A stretch of DNA of 64,000 nucleotides from Rhodococcus sp. Leaf278 (GTDB taxonomy: Bacteria > Actinomycetota > Actinomycetes > Mycobacteriales > Mycobacteriaceae): positions 177,898 to 241,897 of the forward strand of contig NZ_LMRR01000044.1 of assembly GCF_001426085.1 (NCBI RefSeq), in the 5' to 3' direction. The notes beneath the pieces were generated by a model, which did not search any database, was not told the DNA's origin, and worked only from the letters and a program-made list of their open reading frames with translations. Numbering within the stretch: the stretch's first letter is position 1; every line of letters begins with the position of its first letter. This document shows positions 33,624 through 42,687 of the stretch, piece after piece. The position numbers were made by a program, and so were the translations under genes.

Positions 33624-34615
33624 GCGATTGCGGCCGTGTCGGGCGACTGTTCGGCGAGGTCGTTGTGCACCATCATCGTAACCAGTTCGGGGAAGGCAAC
33701 CTTCGGCTTCCAGCCCAGCGCGGCGTGGGCTTTGGCGGAGTCACCGACGAGCAGATCCACCTCGGCCGGACGGAAGAACTGTGGGTCGATCTTGACGTAG
33801 CGCTCCCAGTCCGTGATGTCGACGGCGGCGAAGGCATGGTCCAGAAGCTCTCGGATGGAATGAGTCTCGCCGGTGGAGATCACGTAGTCGTCGGCCTCGT
33901 CCTGCTGCAGCATCAGGTACATGGCCTCGACGTAGTCGCCGGCAAACCCCCAGTCGCGCTTGGCGTCGAGATTGCCCAGCGAGATCTCGCTCTGCAATCC
34001 GAGGGCGATCCGGGCGACGGCCTGGGACACCTTCCGCGTCACGAATTCCGGCCCTCGACGCGGAGATTCGTGGTTGAACAGAATGCCGGAGCTGGCGTGC
34101 ATACCGTAGGACTCGCGGTAGTTGATTGTCATGTAGTGCCCGTAGACCTTGGCGACACCGTAGGGGGATCGAGGCCACAGCAACGTTTCCTCGCGCTGCG
34201 GTACCTGCTGGACCTTGCCGAACATCTCCGAGCTCGAGGCCTGGTAGAAGCGAACCTGCTTGCCCGATACCTGCTCGTAGAGCCGGGTGGACTCGAGCAT
34301 GTTCAGCACGCCGCCGCCGGTGACGTCGGTGGTGAGGCGTGCGTTCTCCCACGAGTAGGCCACGAAGGAGACGGCTCCGAGGTTGTAGACCTCGTCGGGG
34401 TCGGCGACGGCGAACGCGCGCATCAAGGCGGAGAGATCCAGCAGATCGCCGTGCAGGATCTGGACCTGCGGTAGCTCCCGTTCGACCATGGCGGCCTTCG
34501 GATTGTTCTGTCCGCGGATCAATCCGAAGACCTTGTAGCCCTTGCTCAGTAGTAGCTCGGCGAGGTAGAGGCCATCCTGGCCGGTGATGCCGGTGATCAG
34601 TGCGCGCTTGGTCAT
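33620..34615 (-). CDS. gmd: GDP-mannose 4,6-dehydratase
   Basis: A 331-residue SDR enzyme starting at ATG 34615. It has ALITGITGQDGLYLAELLLSKG at the N-terminus, the active-site SSSEMFGKVQQVPQ and SPYGVAKVYGHY (Tyr/Lys), and LFNHESPRRGPEFVTRKV. These are the GMD hallmarks. It converts GDP-D-mannose to GDP-4-keto-6-deoxy-D-mannose, the branch point for GDP-fucose, GDP-rhamnose and similar donors. The first base of its start codon is the last base of the upstream transferase stop codon. It is slightly shorter than E. coli GMD (373). Confidence 0.88.
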   Translation of the reverse strand: MTKRALITGITGQDGLYLAELLLSKGYKVFGLIRGQNNPKAAMVERELPQVQILHGDLLDLSALMRAFAVADPDEVYNLGAVSFVAYSWENARLTTDVTGGGVLNMLESTRLYEQVSGKQVRFYQASSSEMFGKVQQVPQREETLLWPRSPYGVAKVYGHYMTINYRESYGMHASSGILFNHESPRRGPEFVTRKVSQAVARIALGLQSEISLGNLDAKRDWGFAGDYVEAMYLMLQQDEADDYVISTGETHSIRELLDHAFAAVDITDWERYVKIDPQFFRPAEVDLLVGDSAKAHAALGWKPKVAFPELVTMMVHNDLAEQSPDTAAIA

Positions 34616-35751
34616 CACGATGCCGCCCTCTCCATGTTGTGTGTGTACATCTCGGACACCGCCGCGTGCAGTTCGGCGGCGAAGCGTTCTTCGTTGAATT
34701 GCTCGACGTGAGCCTTGATCTTCAGGGGTTCCCACGAGATTCGTTCGAGCTCTGTCACCGCGTCGCGGATCGAATCCGGTTGGGGCTGATCGAAGTACAC
34801 ACCGGATACGCCGTCCTCGACGGTGTCGAGGAAGCCGCCCCAGCGCAACACCGCGCTGGGCTTGCCGTGGACGCCCGCTTCGATGGGGGTCAGTCCGTAA
34901 TCTTCATAGCTGGCGGCGATCAAACCGTTACAACCCTGATAGAGCCAGGTCATCTGGCCCGAGGTCAGATCGCTGAGCATCAGTACGTTGTCGGACTTCA
35001 GCTTTCGCAGTCGGTCTGCCTCGGGGCCGCGGCCGACGACGATCAGCTTGCGGTCGGTGCCGGCAAATGCAGCCATGACCTTGTCCACGTTCTTGTAGGG
35101 CAGCAGTCGTGAGATGCAGAGGTAGTAGCCCGAGCCCTTCGAGAAGGCGTCCGCCTCGGGGATCGGTTCGGGCGTTGCCGTCTCGACGGTGAACGGCGCG
35201 GGCAGCACCGTCGACCTGATGCCGTATGCGTCCGTGATGCGTTGCTGCACCACGGTGGAGATGGCGAGATACCGGTCGGCCGACAGTGCCGCTCGTTTGT
35301 CCCAGGTGCGCAGCGGAGCTGAAAGTGTTTTGAGTGCAGCGCGTTTGAGCGGACTCCGCGATTCGCCCAGATACATCTGCGATTCGTACAACCAGCGCGC
35401 CGGGGAGTAGCAGTAGACGAGCTTGCGACCGGAGGTGTGGAAGCCATGGGCCCAACCGCTGGTGCTGGTGAGCACCACGTCGGCGTCGATCTCCACGGAA
35501 GAGGATGCGAACGGGAGCAGCGGCAGGGCGGCGCGGTGGTTCTTGCGAAGGAAACCCACTCGGTTCAACCGGGAAGGCCGTACATCGAGTTCGGAGAACT
35601 CGGGGAACGTCGTCGACGGCTCGAAGAGCGTGGTGTGGATGGGCGCGTCGGGGAAAGCGCGTGCCATTGCCAGCACGACCTTCTCGGCACCGCCGCGTTG
35701 GGTCAGGTAGTCGTGGGCAATCGCAACGCGGGGTCTCGTGCTTTCGGTCAT
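34615..35751 (-). CDS. Glycosyltransferase family 4 (mannosyltransferase-like)
   Basis: A 378-residue GT-B transferase and the first gene of the pathway A operon, starting at ATG 35751. IAHDYLTQRGGAEKVVLAMARAFPDAPI at the N-terminus and YLCISRLLPYKNVDKVMAAF plus ASYEDYGLTPIEAGVHGKP (E-x7-E) in the C-terminal half match WbaZ/mannosyltransferase-like enzymes that use GDP-linked sugars. This fits the adjacent GMD gene. It probably builds the repeat unit on the lipid carrier. Confidence 0.88.
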   Translation of the reverse strand: MTESTRPRVAIAHDYLTQRGGAEKVVLAMARAFPDAPIHTTLFEPSTTFPEFSELDVRPSRLNRVGFLRKNHRAALPLLPFASSSVEIDADVVLTSTSGWAHGFHTSGRKLVYCYSPARWLYESQMYLGESRSPLKRAALKTLSAPLRTWDKRAALSADRYLAISTVVQQRITDAYGIRSTVLPAPFTVETATPEPIPEADAFSKGSGYYLCISRLLPYKNVDKVMAAFAGTDRKLIVVGRGPEADRLRKLKSDNVLMLSDLTSGQMTWLYQGCNGLIAASYEDYGLTPIEAGVHGKPSAVLRWGGFLDTVEDGVSGVYFDQPQPDSIRDAVTELERISWEPLKIKAHVEQFNEERFAAELHAAVSEMYTHNMERAAS

Positions 35752-36178
35752 GCTTCCGCCTGATGGTGCTTAGGCGAACCAAGCTGCGACACAACAATAT
35801 TCGTACTCATCAGCTACCCATCGTGTCGAACCGTACTCGTATGGAGCGAGAGACATCTCGAGCACCGATCGCGTTCGAGCGTGCGGCACTGCACGACGGA
35901 ACCGTGGACAAATCGGCGTCCCCCGACGAGACGTACGAACAATGGACGTAATCCTGCCACGAAACGTCATTCATTCGCTGTATATGAATATCCGTTCGCA
36001 CGACAAATAGATAGGCGGAAGTGAGGTTCTTCACAACACAAATCAGTCACCGACTGAGCGTGAAACCGCACCTTCGCCCAGAGTTAACTTGGCCGCAATG
36101 AAGACACCGAGAATTGGCTGCCGAGAACGCAATAAAGGGATTCGCGGTCTGTGAATTGTTGATCGGATAGTCCCGAAT
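35752..36178. other. 427-bp lower-GC intergenic region upstream of operon A
   Basis: No coding region is convincing here. The DNA is visibly lower in GC than its surroundings and should hold the promoter for the minus-strand operon starting at 35751. An inverted repeat ATTCAT/ATGAAT at 35969-35989 (ATTCATTCG at its left) resembles the hairpin at 51849-51870 upstream of the second phosphoglycosyltransferase gene. I cannot place the transcription start. Confidence 0.5.
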
Positions 36179-37663
36179 TCAACGGGTGACGGTCGTCCCC
36201 ACGAAAGGTGCCCAGGTGATCGCGCCGTACTGGAACGTGACGCGAACGCCGCCGCCGTATTGCGGGATTTCGTCGCTGGTTGCCGGGCCGAGGGTGGGAT
36301 CCCAGGCGTTGAAGATGCCGCCACCGATGTTGTGTGTGCCGCCGATGGCGGTGGAGAACACACGAAGGCCGTAGGGGCTGTCGAAGTCCTGGTAGGTGCC
36401 GTTGAACGGAGTGGTGGGGAGGAAGCCGGTGTAGCGGATCGCTTCGGCCACAGCGCGCGGTACGCCGACGAATCCGTTGGGCATCTCGTAGACCACGGCG
36501 TCTTGGCGGTACTGGGCCCACGTGTCGCGTACGGGGAACACCGGACCGAGGGCAGCCCCGAAATTGTTGGGAGCGGCCGCGAAGCGGTTGTACTCCGCGG
36601 TCCGCGGAATATTGGTCTGCAGCAGGTTCATCAACGCCCACAGTGCGGGCTTGGCCGACCAATCGGTGCGCAGCAACCCGAATGTCATCTCCGGGTCGTT
36701 GCTGCCCGTCTGCTGGTCACGTAGCTGATACAGGAAGATGGGGCCGGTGTAGGGCAGCTCGCGCCACTTGGTGACGAAGTCGGTGATCAGTGCGCTCTGC
36801 TGATCCTCCGACGCCACGGACGTCGGCACGCCGTACTCGGTTCCCCAGATCTTCTTCGCGCTGTCACCGTTGGCCACCATCGTGGCGCGCATGTCCATGA
36901 CCTGCCGGGCCGGGGAATGTTCGACGTACGGGCCCTCGGAGAACTTCAGCGAGTACTGATACGGATGATAGGAGAGCGCGTCGAAATAGCCTTTTGCGCC
37001 TGCCGCGTACATCTGATCGGTGAAGTCGACGGGGTTGACCACTCCGTATGCCTGCTCGGCTGCACCCAGTACGCCGCCGACGACGGTTGCGGCCGAGTCG
37101 GCTGCCTTGATCTTGGGATACGCGGCCTTGAGCAGGGCGGTGTACCCCGCTGCGTCGGGCTGCGGTCCGTAGAACATCGACCCGTTGGGTTCGTTCCAGA
37201 CCTCGTAATCGGCCACTTTGCCCTTGTATCTGGCGGCGACTTTTCCGGCGAAATCACCGAATGCGGCCGGCGAGGCCGGACGCGTGCTGATGGGTTGATT
37301 CACCGGCGAGGTCGCCCACGCCGGGGTGTAGGCAATGATCCCCAGCATCGAGATATTGGCTGCTCGCAGTTTGTTCACCACGCGGTCGACGGGTGCCCAG
37401 TTCAGCTGGCCCTGGGTGGGTTCGACGGTCGGCCACGGAATGGCAATGCGCATCGACTTCACGCCCATGGCGGTGACGAATTGGACAGTCGTGTCCAGTT
37501 CGGCATCGGTGGACCAGAGCAGACCGCCGCCGTCCGAGATGCCGACGCCGGGTGGCGTCGGGGCTGCCTGGGCCGGTGCTTGTGCCCCGAATGAAAGGCC
37601 GACAGCGACGATCATCGCTGTTGTTGCCGACATCAATGTGCGAAAGCCACCGCGAAGAACCAT
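36179..37663 (-). CDS. Secreted GH39-like glycoside hydrolase with C-terminal LGFP-like module
   Basis: A 494-residue exported enzyme starting at ATG 37663, with a signal peptide ending APAQAAP. The acid/base Glu is in DYEVWNEPN near residue 161, and the nucleophile candidate Glu is in KKIWGTEYG near residue 277. After about residue 360 the chain changes character (YRQDAVVYEMPNGFVGVPRAV; LGPATSDEIPQYGGGVRVTF) and resembles LGFP repeats linked to the mycolyl-arabinogalactan wall. It is a paralogue of 27622-28650 with this added tail. It probably cuts or remodels the polymer at the cell wall. Confidence 0.85.
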   Translation of the reverse strand: MVLRGGFRTLMSATTAMIVAVGLSFGAQAPAQAAPTPPGVGISDGGGLLWSTDAELDTTVQFVTAMGVKSMRIAIPWPTVEPTQGQLNWAPVDRVVNKLRAANISMLGIIAYTPAWATSPVNQPISTRPASPAAFGDFAGKVAARYKGKVADYEVWNEPNGSMFYGPQPDAAGYTALLKAAYPKIKAADSAATVVGGVLGAAEQAYGVVNPVDFTDQMYAAGAKGYFDALSYHPYQYSLKFSEGPYVEHSPARQVMDMRATMVANGDSAKKIWGTEYGVPTSVASEDQQSALITDFVTKWRELPYTGPIFLYQLRDQQTGSNDPEMTFGLLRTDWSAKPALWALMNLLQTNIPRTAEYNRFAAAPNNFGAALGPVFPVRDTWAQYRQDAVVYEMPNGFVGVPRAVAEAIRYTGFLPTTPFNGTYQDFDSPYGLRVFSTAIGGTHNIGGGIFNAWDPTLGPATSDEIPQYGGGVRVTFQYGAITWAPFVGTTVTR

Positions 37664-37788
37664 CTCGAAATTCTTTCCACCAGGGGGCCTGTACGAATGT
37701 TCGACGGGCCGGTGCGGTGAATCATTGCATCAGAAACAAGGGTTTGTACAAATACCGAAATCCATTCCATTTGTTATGAAACTGCTGG

Positions 37789-39213
37789 TCACGCTTCCAT
37801 CGGTGAAACCAAGCTTTTCGTTCTGGCAGCCGCGACGTTGTCGGTAGGTGGATCGGTTTCCGACGCCTTTTCCCATGCGAAGACGAGAAATGCGTACATC
37901 ACCGAAAACGCCATGGTGGTCGCCGGAATGGTGACAACGGGGAAGTCGAGCTGCAGCGCGACGACGGCAAAACCGATCATTCCGCCGCCGTAGAACCCGT
38001 ACTCCCACTGTCGGGACCGCAGGAGTTTGTACCCGACCACGGCGATGACGACGAGTATCGCGACGAAGGCGATACCGGCCACCAAACCGCCCCGATAGAT
38101 GGTCAGCAGCGGGGTGTTGGCGACGTAGTTGACTTCGAAAGCGACCGTGGGGTCTTTGAATTCTGCACGGCCCCAGCCCAGTCCGAACATCCAGTGACCC
38201 TGCATGTGACCGGGGAATTCCACCAGAGCATCACCGCGCGCACTGGAGCCGGCGTCCCCGCTGCCGAACGACGAGAAGACGCGATTGCGCACGCTCGGTA
38301 CCGCGAGAGCCCCGACGAATGCTGCTGCGAAGGCACCGACGATGGCGAGCCGCTCACGAGTGCGCAGCTGCTGGAACACCAACATCAGGAGTACGCCGAA
38401 CACCACGGAGAACAGCGCTGCGCGAGAGAGCGTCATGACGATCGACAGGAACAGCAGTGCCGCAAGCATTGTGCGCAGGTAGCCGCGCAGAAGCAGCACA
38501 CACAGCATCAGGGCCAGCACGAATCCTATACCGGCCGCGTTGGGGTCGATGTACGTTCCGGCCAGGCGAACGGTGGTGGCTCCGGTGGGGCTGTAGACGA
38601 ACCTGGTGCTTTCTTCTTCGCTGCCGTAGCCGAAGACCGACAGGTATCGAATCAGTTTTCCGGCCGGATCGGCGACGAAGATCAGCAGCGCGAAAGCAGC
38701 TGCGGCCGAGGCGGCGTAGACGTATATCCGACCGAAAAGGGCGAGCTCGTCACGCTGCATGCGCAGCAGGCAGACGACGACCAAGGTGGATACGAGCCAT
38801 TGCGCGAATTCCACGTAGTCGACGAGTGCGCCACTCGTCGCGAACAACGACAATGCGGAAAGAACGAGCAGTGCGATCATCGGCATTTCCGGCCATGTGA
38901 TGCGGCTCACTGCTGTGCGGTGGACCACAGTGGCGATGATGACCGCGATTCCCAAGCCGAATATTAACGGTGCGTGAACTCCGGGAACATATCCGAACGG
39001 CAATGCGCCGAGCGAAAAGGCAAGAGCGCGAGTCAGATACAGCGGATGACGTAGGCCGATGTAGGCTCCGACGGTCAGCACGACAAGGGCGAAGGCACCC
39101 AGTTTTGCTGGAGTTCCGCCGACGATCATTGCGAATGTAACGAAAACGGGGATGACCACGATGGCCGCCGCACCGGCTCGTTGCGTGATGCTCATAGGCT
39201 CTGATGTTGTCAC
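37789..39213 (-). CDS. O-antigen ligase/polymerase-like protein (Wzy)
   Basis: A polytopic membrane protein of about 474 residues with at least ten hydrophobic segments. The large external loop near residues 285-335 (SSFGSGDAGSSARGDALVEF, GLGWGRAEFKD) is typical of the Wzy/WaaL family. It should polymerise repeat units of pathway A in the periplasm-equivalent space. The start is uncertain: GTG 39213 follows a GGTGA element, while ATG 39195 or 39234 are alternatives. It is divergent from the chain-length gene at 39306. Confidence 0.82.
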   Translation of the reverse strand: MTTSEPMSITQRAGAAAIVVIPVFVTFAMIVGGTPAKLGAFALVVLTVGAYIGLRHPLYLTRALAFSLGALPFGYVPGVHAPLIFGLGIAVIIATVVHRTAVSRITWPEMPMIALLVLSALSLFATSGALVDYVEFAQWLVSTLVVVCLLRMQRDELALFGRIYVYAASAAAAFALLIFVADPAGKLIRYLSVFGYGSEEESTRFVYSPTGATTVRLAGTYIDPNAAGIGFVLALMLCVLLLRGYLRTMLAALLFLSIVMTLSRAALFSVVFGVLLMLVFQQLRTRERLAIVGAFAAAFVGALAVPSVRNRVFSSFGSGDAGSSARGDALVEFPGHMQGHWMFGLGWGRAEFKDPTVAFEVNYVANTPLLTIYRGGLVAGIAFVAILVVIAVVGYKLLRSRQWEYGFYGGGMIGFAVVALQLDFPVVTIPATTMAFSVMYAFLVFAWEKASETDPPTDNVAAARTKSLVSPMEA

Positions 39214-39305
39214 GCTTTCACCCGCTCGCAACATCTACGCTCTGCCGAATCCTTCGCTGCGCTTTATTCTTTCCCCTTGACCGACGTCATTCGATTGGAG
39301 CACTC

Positions 39306-40763
39306 GTGGAGATTCGAGAGTACGGGCGCATTCTTCGCGCGGGATGGTGGATCGTCGCGCTCGCGATGGTTGTCGGCATCGTCGGAGGCTGGGCCTACAC
39401 GTTCGTCACGACGCCGCAGTACCAAGCGTGCGCCCGTCTGTTCGTCACCACCGAAGGTGGCAGCTCGGTCGGCGAGGCTTACCAGAACAACCTGTTCTCA
39501 CAGGAACGCGTCACCTCCTATGCCGGATTGGCAACCAGCACACAGGTTGCCCAGCGCGCGATAAACCAGCTGCAGTTGGACATGTCTCCGGACGAACTGC
39601 GTTCACGCGTCACCGCGACTCCCATCGACAAGACGGTGTTGCTCGATCTCTGTGCCACCGACGCAGACCCGGCGGTCGCTCAGGTCCTGACCAACGCGGT
39701 CGCCGGTCAGCTGACCCAGTTGGTGCAGGAACTCGAAACCTCGCAGCGTGGTGGCAGTCCGGCCGCCGGTGCCACCATCGTCGATCAGGGTGATGTTCCG
39801 GCCGCACCGATCGGTATGGGACTGACCACCGTCCTCGGGCTCGGTGCCGCAATCGGCCTCGTCGTCGGTCTTGCCCTCGCGTTGCTCCGCGGATTGCTCG
39901 ACCGCTCTGTTCGAGATCGTTCCCGCGCGGAGGAGATCTCGGGCCGCACCGTACTCGGCGGGCTGCCGGTCGACGCAACGCGACCGAAGGCAGCGGTGGC
40001 GTCGATGATCAAGATGGGCGAGCCACTACGCGCCCTGCGCACCAACATTCGCTTCCTCGGCGGTGGCGCGCCGCCGCGCGTCATCACCGTCACCAGCCCG
40101 TCCGCAGCCGAGGGCCGCACCAGCACCGCCATCGACCTGGCGGCAATTCTCGCCGAAGCAGGTCACCGGGTCCTGCTCGTCGGCGGCGATCTTCGCAGCG
40201 CAGCCCTGGGAACTCGTCTGGCTATGGAGCAACACAGCGGACTGTCGACCGTGCTCTCCGGCGAGCACGGCATCGAGGACGCCGTTGTGCACGATGTGTT
40301 CGACGGCGTGTCGGTACTGCCGTCGGGCCCGGTGCCGCCCAATCCGAGCGAACTGCTCGGATCGGACCGTGCTCACGACGTGCTCGAGCAACTGCGCGGC
40401 GACTACCGCTACGTCATCATCGACACCCCGCCCTTGCTCGATGTCACCGACGGCGCGATTCTCACCGCATTGGCCGACGGCACTCTGGTTCTCGCGCGTA
40501 CCGGTCGCACGACACGGGAAAAGCTGCGGCGCGCGATCAAGGTGCTCGACGGTGTCAGCGGTACCGTCTTGGGCGTCGTGACCACCTTCGAGCCGTCTGC
40601 TCGACGCCTTCTCGGTGGCAACTCTTCGTCGCCGGGCGAGCCTGTAAAGCCCACTGCTGCAGAACCTTCCACCGTGACACCGACGGCACGTCCGTACTCC
40701 GCCGGATCCCGGCCCACGCCGGCGACGAGCGACACTGCGAGCTCGTCGGCGAGCAGAGGATAG
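39306..40763 (+). CDS. Wzc-like polysaccharide co-polymerase with degenerate BY-kinase domain
   Basis: A 485-residue protein starting at GTG 39306 after GGAG. The N-terminal Wzz domain has two transmembrane segments (residues 14-34 and about 175-198). The cytoplasmic part is an ATPase/BY-kinase-like domain: VTSPSAAEGRTSTAIDLA in place of Walker A (Arg replaces the Lys of GKS/T), VLLVGGDLRSA in place of the Walker A' DxD (first Asp is Gly), and an intact Walker B, YVIIDTPPLL. The C-terminal tail has one Tyr, not a Tyr cluster. It controls chain length; tyrosine-kinase activity is doubtful. Confidence 0.88.
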   Translation: MEIREYGRILRAGWWIVALAMVVGIVGGWAYTFVTTPQYQACARLFVTTEGGSSVGEAYQNNLFSQERVTSYAGLATSTQVAQRAINQLQLDMSPDELRSRVTATPIDKTVLLDLCATDADPAVAQVLTNAVAGQLTQLVQELETSQRGGSPAAGATIVDQGDVPAAPIGMGLTTVLGLGAAIGLVVGLALALLRGLLDRSVRDRSRAEEISGRTVLGGLPVDATRPKAAVASMIKMGEPLRALRTNIRFLGGGAPPRVITVTSPSAAEGRTSTAIDLAAILAEAGHRVLLVGGDLRSAALGTRLAMEQHSGLSTVLSGEHGIEDAVVHDVFDGVSVLPSGPVPPNPSELLGSDRAHDVLEQLRGDYRYVIIDTPPLLDVTDGAILTALADGTLVLARTGRTTREKLRRAIKVLDGVSGTVLGVVTTFEPSARRLLGGNSSSPGEPVKPTAAEPSTVTPTARPYSAGSRPTPATSDTASSSASRG

Positions 40764-40768
40764 CTTCG

Positions 40769-42013
40769 ATGGCAGGTAGGTTCGCGGCCAAGGTCGGCGT
40801 TGCGCTGACCGTCGCGGCGGTGCTGGTCTCCTGTTCGCAGGAGGCACCCGTGGTCATCCCTCCCGGCGCGCCCACGGCTCCGGTCACGGCGTCCGCGACG
40901 GCGTCGGAGCCGCCACCGCCGTCGAATTTCGGTGGGACGGATCCTGGTTCGCTGGTCTCGGCCGAGCCGATCGAGGACATCGCTGCCGACATCACCGAGC
41001 TCGGAGCGTCCGCTACCCGGGTGGTGTATCGGTCCACTTCCGGTGTGACCGGTCAACCGACGGAGGTCTCGGGAACGGTCGTCGTTCCCGGCGGCACGGC
41101 TCCCGAGGGTGGCTGGCCGATCGTGTCGTTCGGGCACGGCACCACGGGTGTGCTGAACGCCTGCGGCCCCTCGCTGTACGCGAATCTGCTCGGTAACGCT
41201 CCCATCGTCGCCGCTCTCGCGTTGAACGGATTCGCGGTGGCAATGACCGACTATCAAGGTCTCGGGCTCGAAGGGTCCTACCATCCGTACCTGGACTCGA
41301 AGACGTTCGGCTACAACATGATCGATGCCGTGCGTGCAGCCAGGAACTTCATGCCCACTCTGAGTTCGCGGTGGTCGGCCTACGGGGTCTCGCTCGGCGG
41401 GATGGCGGCGTGGGCGGCCAGCGACCGCAACGCCGAATACGGCGGCGGTCTGGAGTTGGTCGGTACGGCCGCGATGGTGCCGGTCTCGGACATGGCCGGT
41501 TTGGCCGACGCGGCTGCGAACGAGTCACTCACCCGGGCGCAGTATCCCTTGCTGATGTACGCGTTGCATTCGCTGGCGATCTCGCATCCCGAAATGAATC
41601 TGGACGACTACCGGTCCGGTTTCGCGCGGGAGCGGTGGGACGATCTGCTCGAGTGCGTCCCGCCGGGGTCGTTGGACGTTCCCGAGTTGCAGACGCAGCT
41701 CGAGCCGTCCGATCTGAAGCCGGTGAGCCAGGAGGCGACGGATCGTCTACGCGGCTACCTCTCGGACATGGCTCTGCCGCAACAAGGCTCGGCAACACCG
41801 TTGCTGGTCATGTACGGCAGCGAGGACGATCTGATACTCGAACCGTGGACCGAGAAGGCGTTGCAGCGCGCGTGCGATTCCGGCGACGTCATCGAATACG
41901 AGCTGCATCAGGGCGAGGGCCACGGCAACCTGGACAGCAGTCGGTCGTTGCCGTGGGTCAAGGGCATGTTCGCCGGTCAACGGCCCACCAACACGTGTGA
42001 GCAGAAGCGATGA
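40769..42013 (+). CDS. LIP-family lipoprotein hydrolase, paralogue 1
   Basis: A 414-residue secreted alpha/beta hydrolase with a lipobox ending VLVSC (Cys22), so it is probably membrane-anchored. The oxyanion block is FGHGTTGV near residue 121, the nucleophile elbow GVSLGG has Ser at about 208, and the acid is in YGSEDDLI. The catalytic His is in GEGHGNLD. It starts 5 bp after the Wzc-like gene and overlaps the next Wzz gene by 4 bp. It has two paralogues at 42684 and 45228. Being interleaved with polysaccharide genes suggests it acts on acyl groups of the polymer. Confidence 0.85.
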   Translation: MAGRFAAKVGVALTVAAVLVSCSQEAPVVIPPGAPTAPVTASATASEPPPPSNFGGTDPGSLVSAEPIEDIAADITELGASATRVVYRSTSGVTGQPTEVSGTVVVPGGTAPEGGWPIVSFGHGTTGVLNACGPSLYANLLGNAPIVAALALNGFAVAMTDYQGLGLEGSYHPYLDSKTFGYNMIDAVRAARNFMPTLSSRWSAYGVSLGGMAAWAASDRNAEYGGGLELVGTAAMVPVSDMAGLADAAANESLTRAQYPLLMYALHSLAISHPEMNLDDYRSGFARERWDDLLECVPPGSLDVPELQTQLEPSDLKPVSQEATDRLRGYLSDMALPQQGSATPLLVMYGSEDDLILEPWTEKALQRACDSGDVIEYELHQGEGHGNLDSSRSLPWVKGMFAGQRPTNTCEQKR

Positions 42014-42687
42014 TCGCGCCCGCCGGTGTGCCGACACTCAAGGACTACGGCCGAATTCTGTTGTCCGGCTGGGCGTCGATCCTGGCCGCGGCCGTCCTGT
42101 CGGCGGGCGTCGCGTGGTTGGCGACATCGTTCGTGGAGCCGACCTACACCGCGGCCTCGCGAGTGTTCGTCACTGCGCCCGGTCCACAGTCGCCCAAGAA
42201 TTCGCTGGACGGCAACCGTGGGTCTCTGGTGCGCGTCGAGTCGTACGTTCAGCTTGCCACCGGTGAACAGGTGCTGCGACGGGTGATCGCGTCCGAGGAT
42301 CTACCGATCGAACCTGCCGAGCTGAAGAAGGACATCACGGTCCTGCCCAGTCCGGGCTCCGCTCTGATCGAAATCTCGGTGGTGAACGCCGACGCCGAGC
42401 GCGCCCGTGATGTCGCTAATTCCGTTGCCGTGCAACTGGTCAAGCTGGCCGGGGAGATCGATCTGGGGGCCGACGGGCCGGTGTCCGTACTGACCGTCGT
42501 GGACGCAGCCACCACCCCGAGTTCGGCCAGCAGCCCCGTGCGCACGAGCAACGCGATGCTGGGCGGCGTCATGGGGGTCGTTCTGGGCAGTGTGCTCGTA
42601 CTCGCGAGGGGGATCTCGCGGGATTCGATCGACCATCGCGATCAGGTCGAACAAGTGCTGGGGGAACGTATGGGGGAGAAGCGATGA
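42010..42687 (+). CDS. Wzz-like chain-length determinant protein
   Basis: A 225-residue Wzz domain with two transmembrane segments (residues 18-40 and 184-202) and no kinase domain. The periplasmic-type region carries ASRVFVTAPGPQSP and IEISVVNADAERARDVANSVA, matching the family. It overlaps both flanking lipase genes by 4 bp (ATGA), so all three are translationally coupled. It is a partner of, or alternative to, the Wzc-like protein upstream. Confidence 0.84.
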   Translation: MIAPAGVPTLKDYGRILLSGWASILAAAVLSAGVAWLATSFVEPTYTAASRVFVTAPGPQSPKNSLDGNRGSLVRVESYVQLATGEQVLRRVIASEDLPIEPAELKKDITVLPSPGSALIEISVVNADAERARDVANSVAVQLVKLAGEIDLGADGPVSVLTVVDAATTPSSASSPVRTSNAMLGGVMGVVLGSVLVLARGISRDSIDHRDQVEQVLGERMGEKR

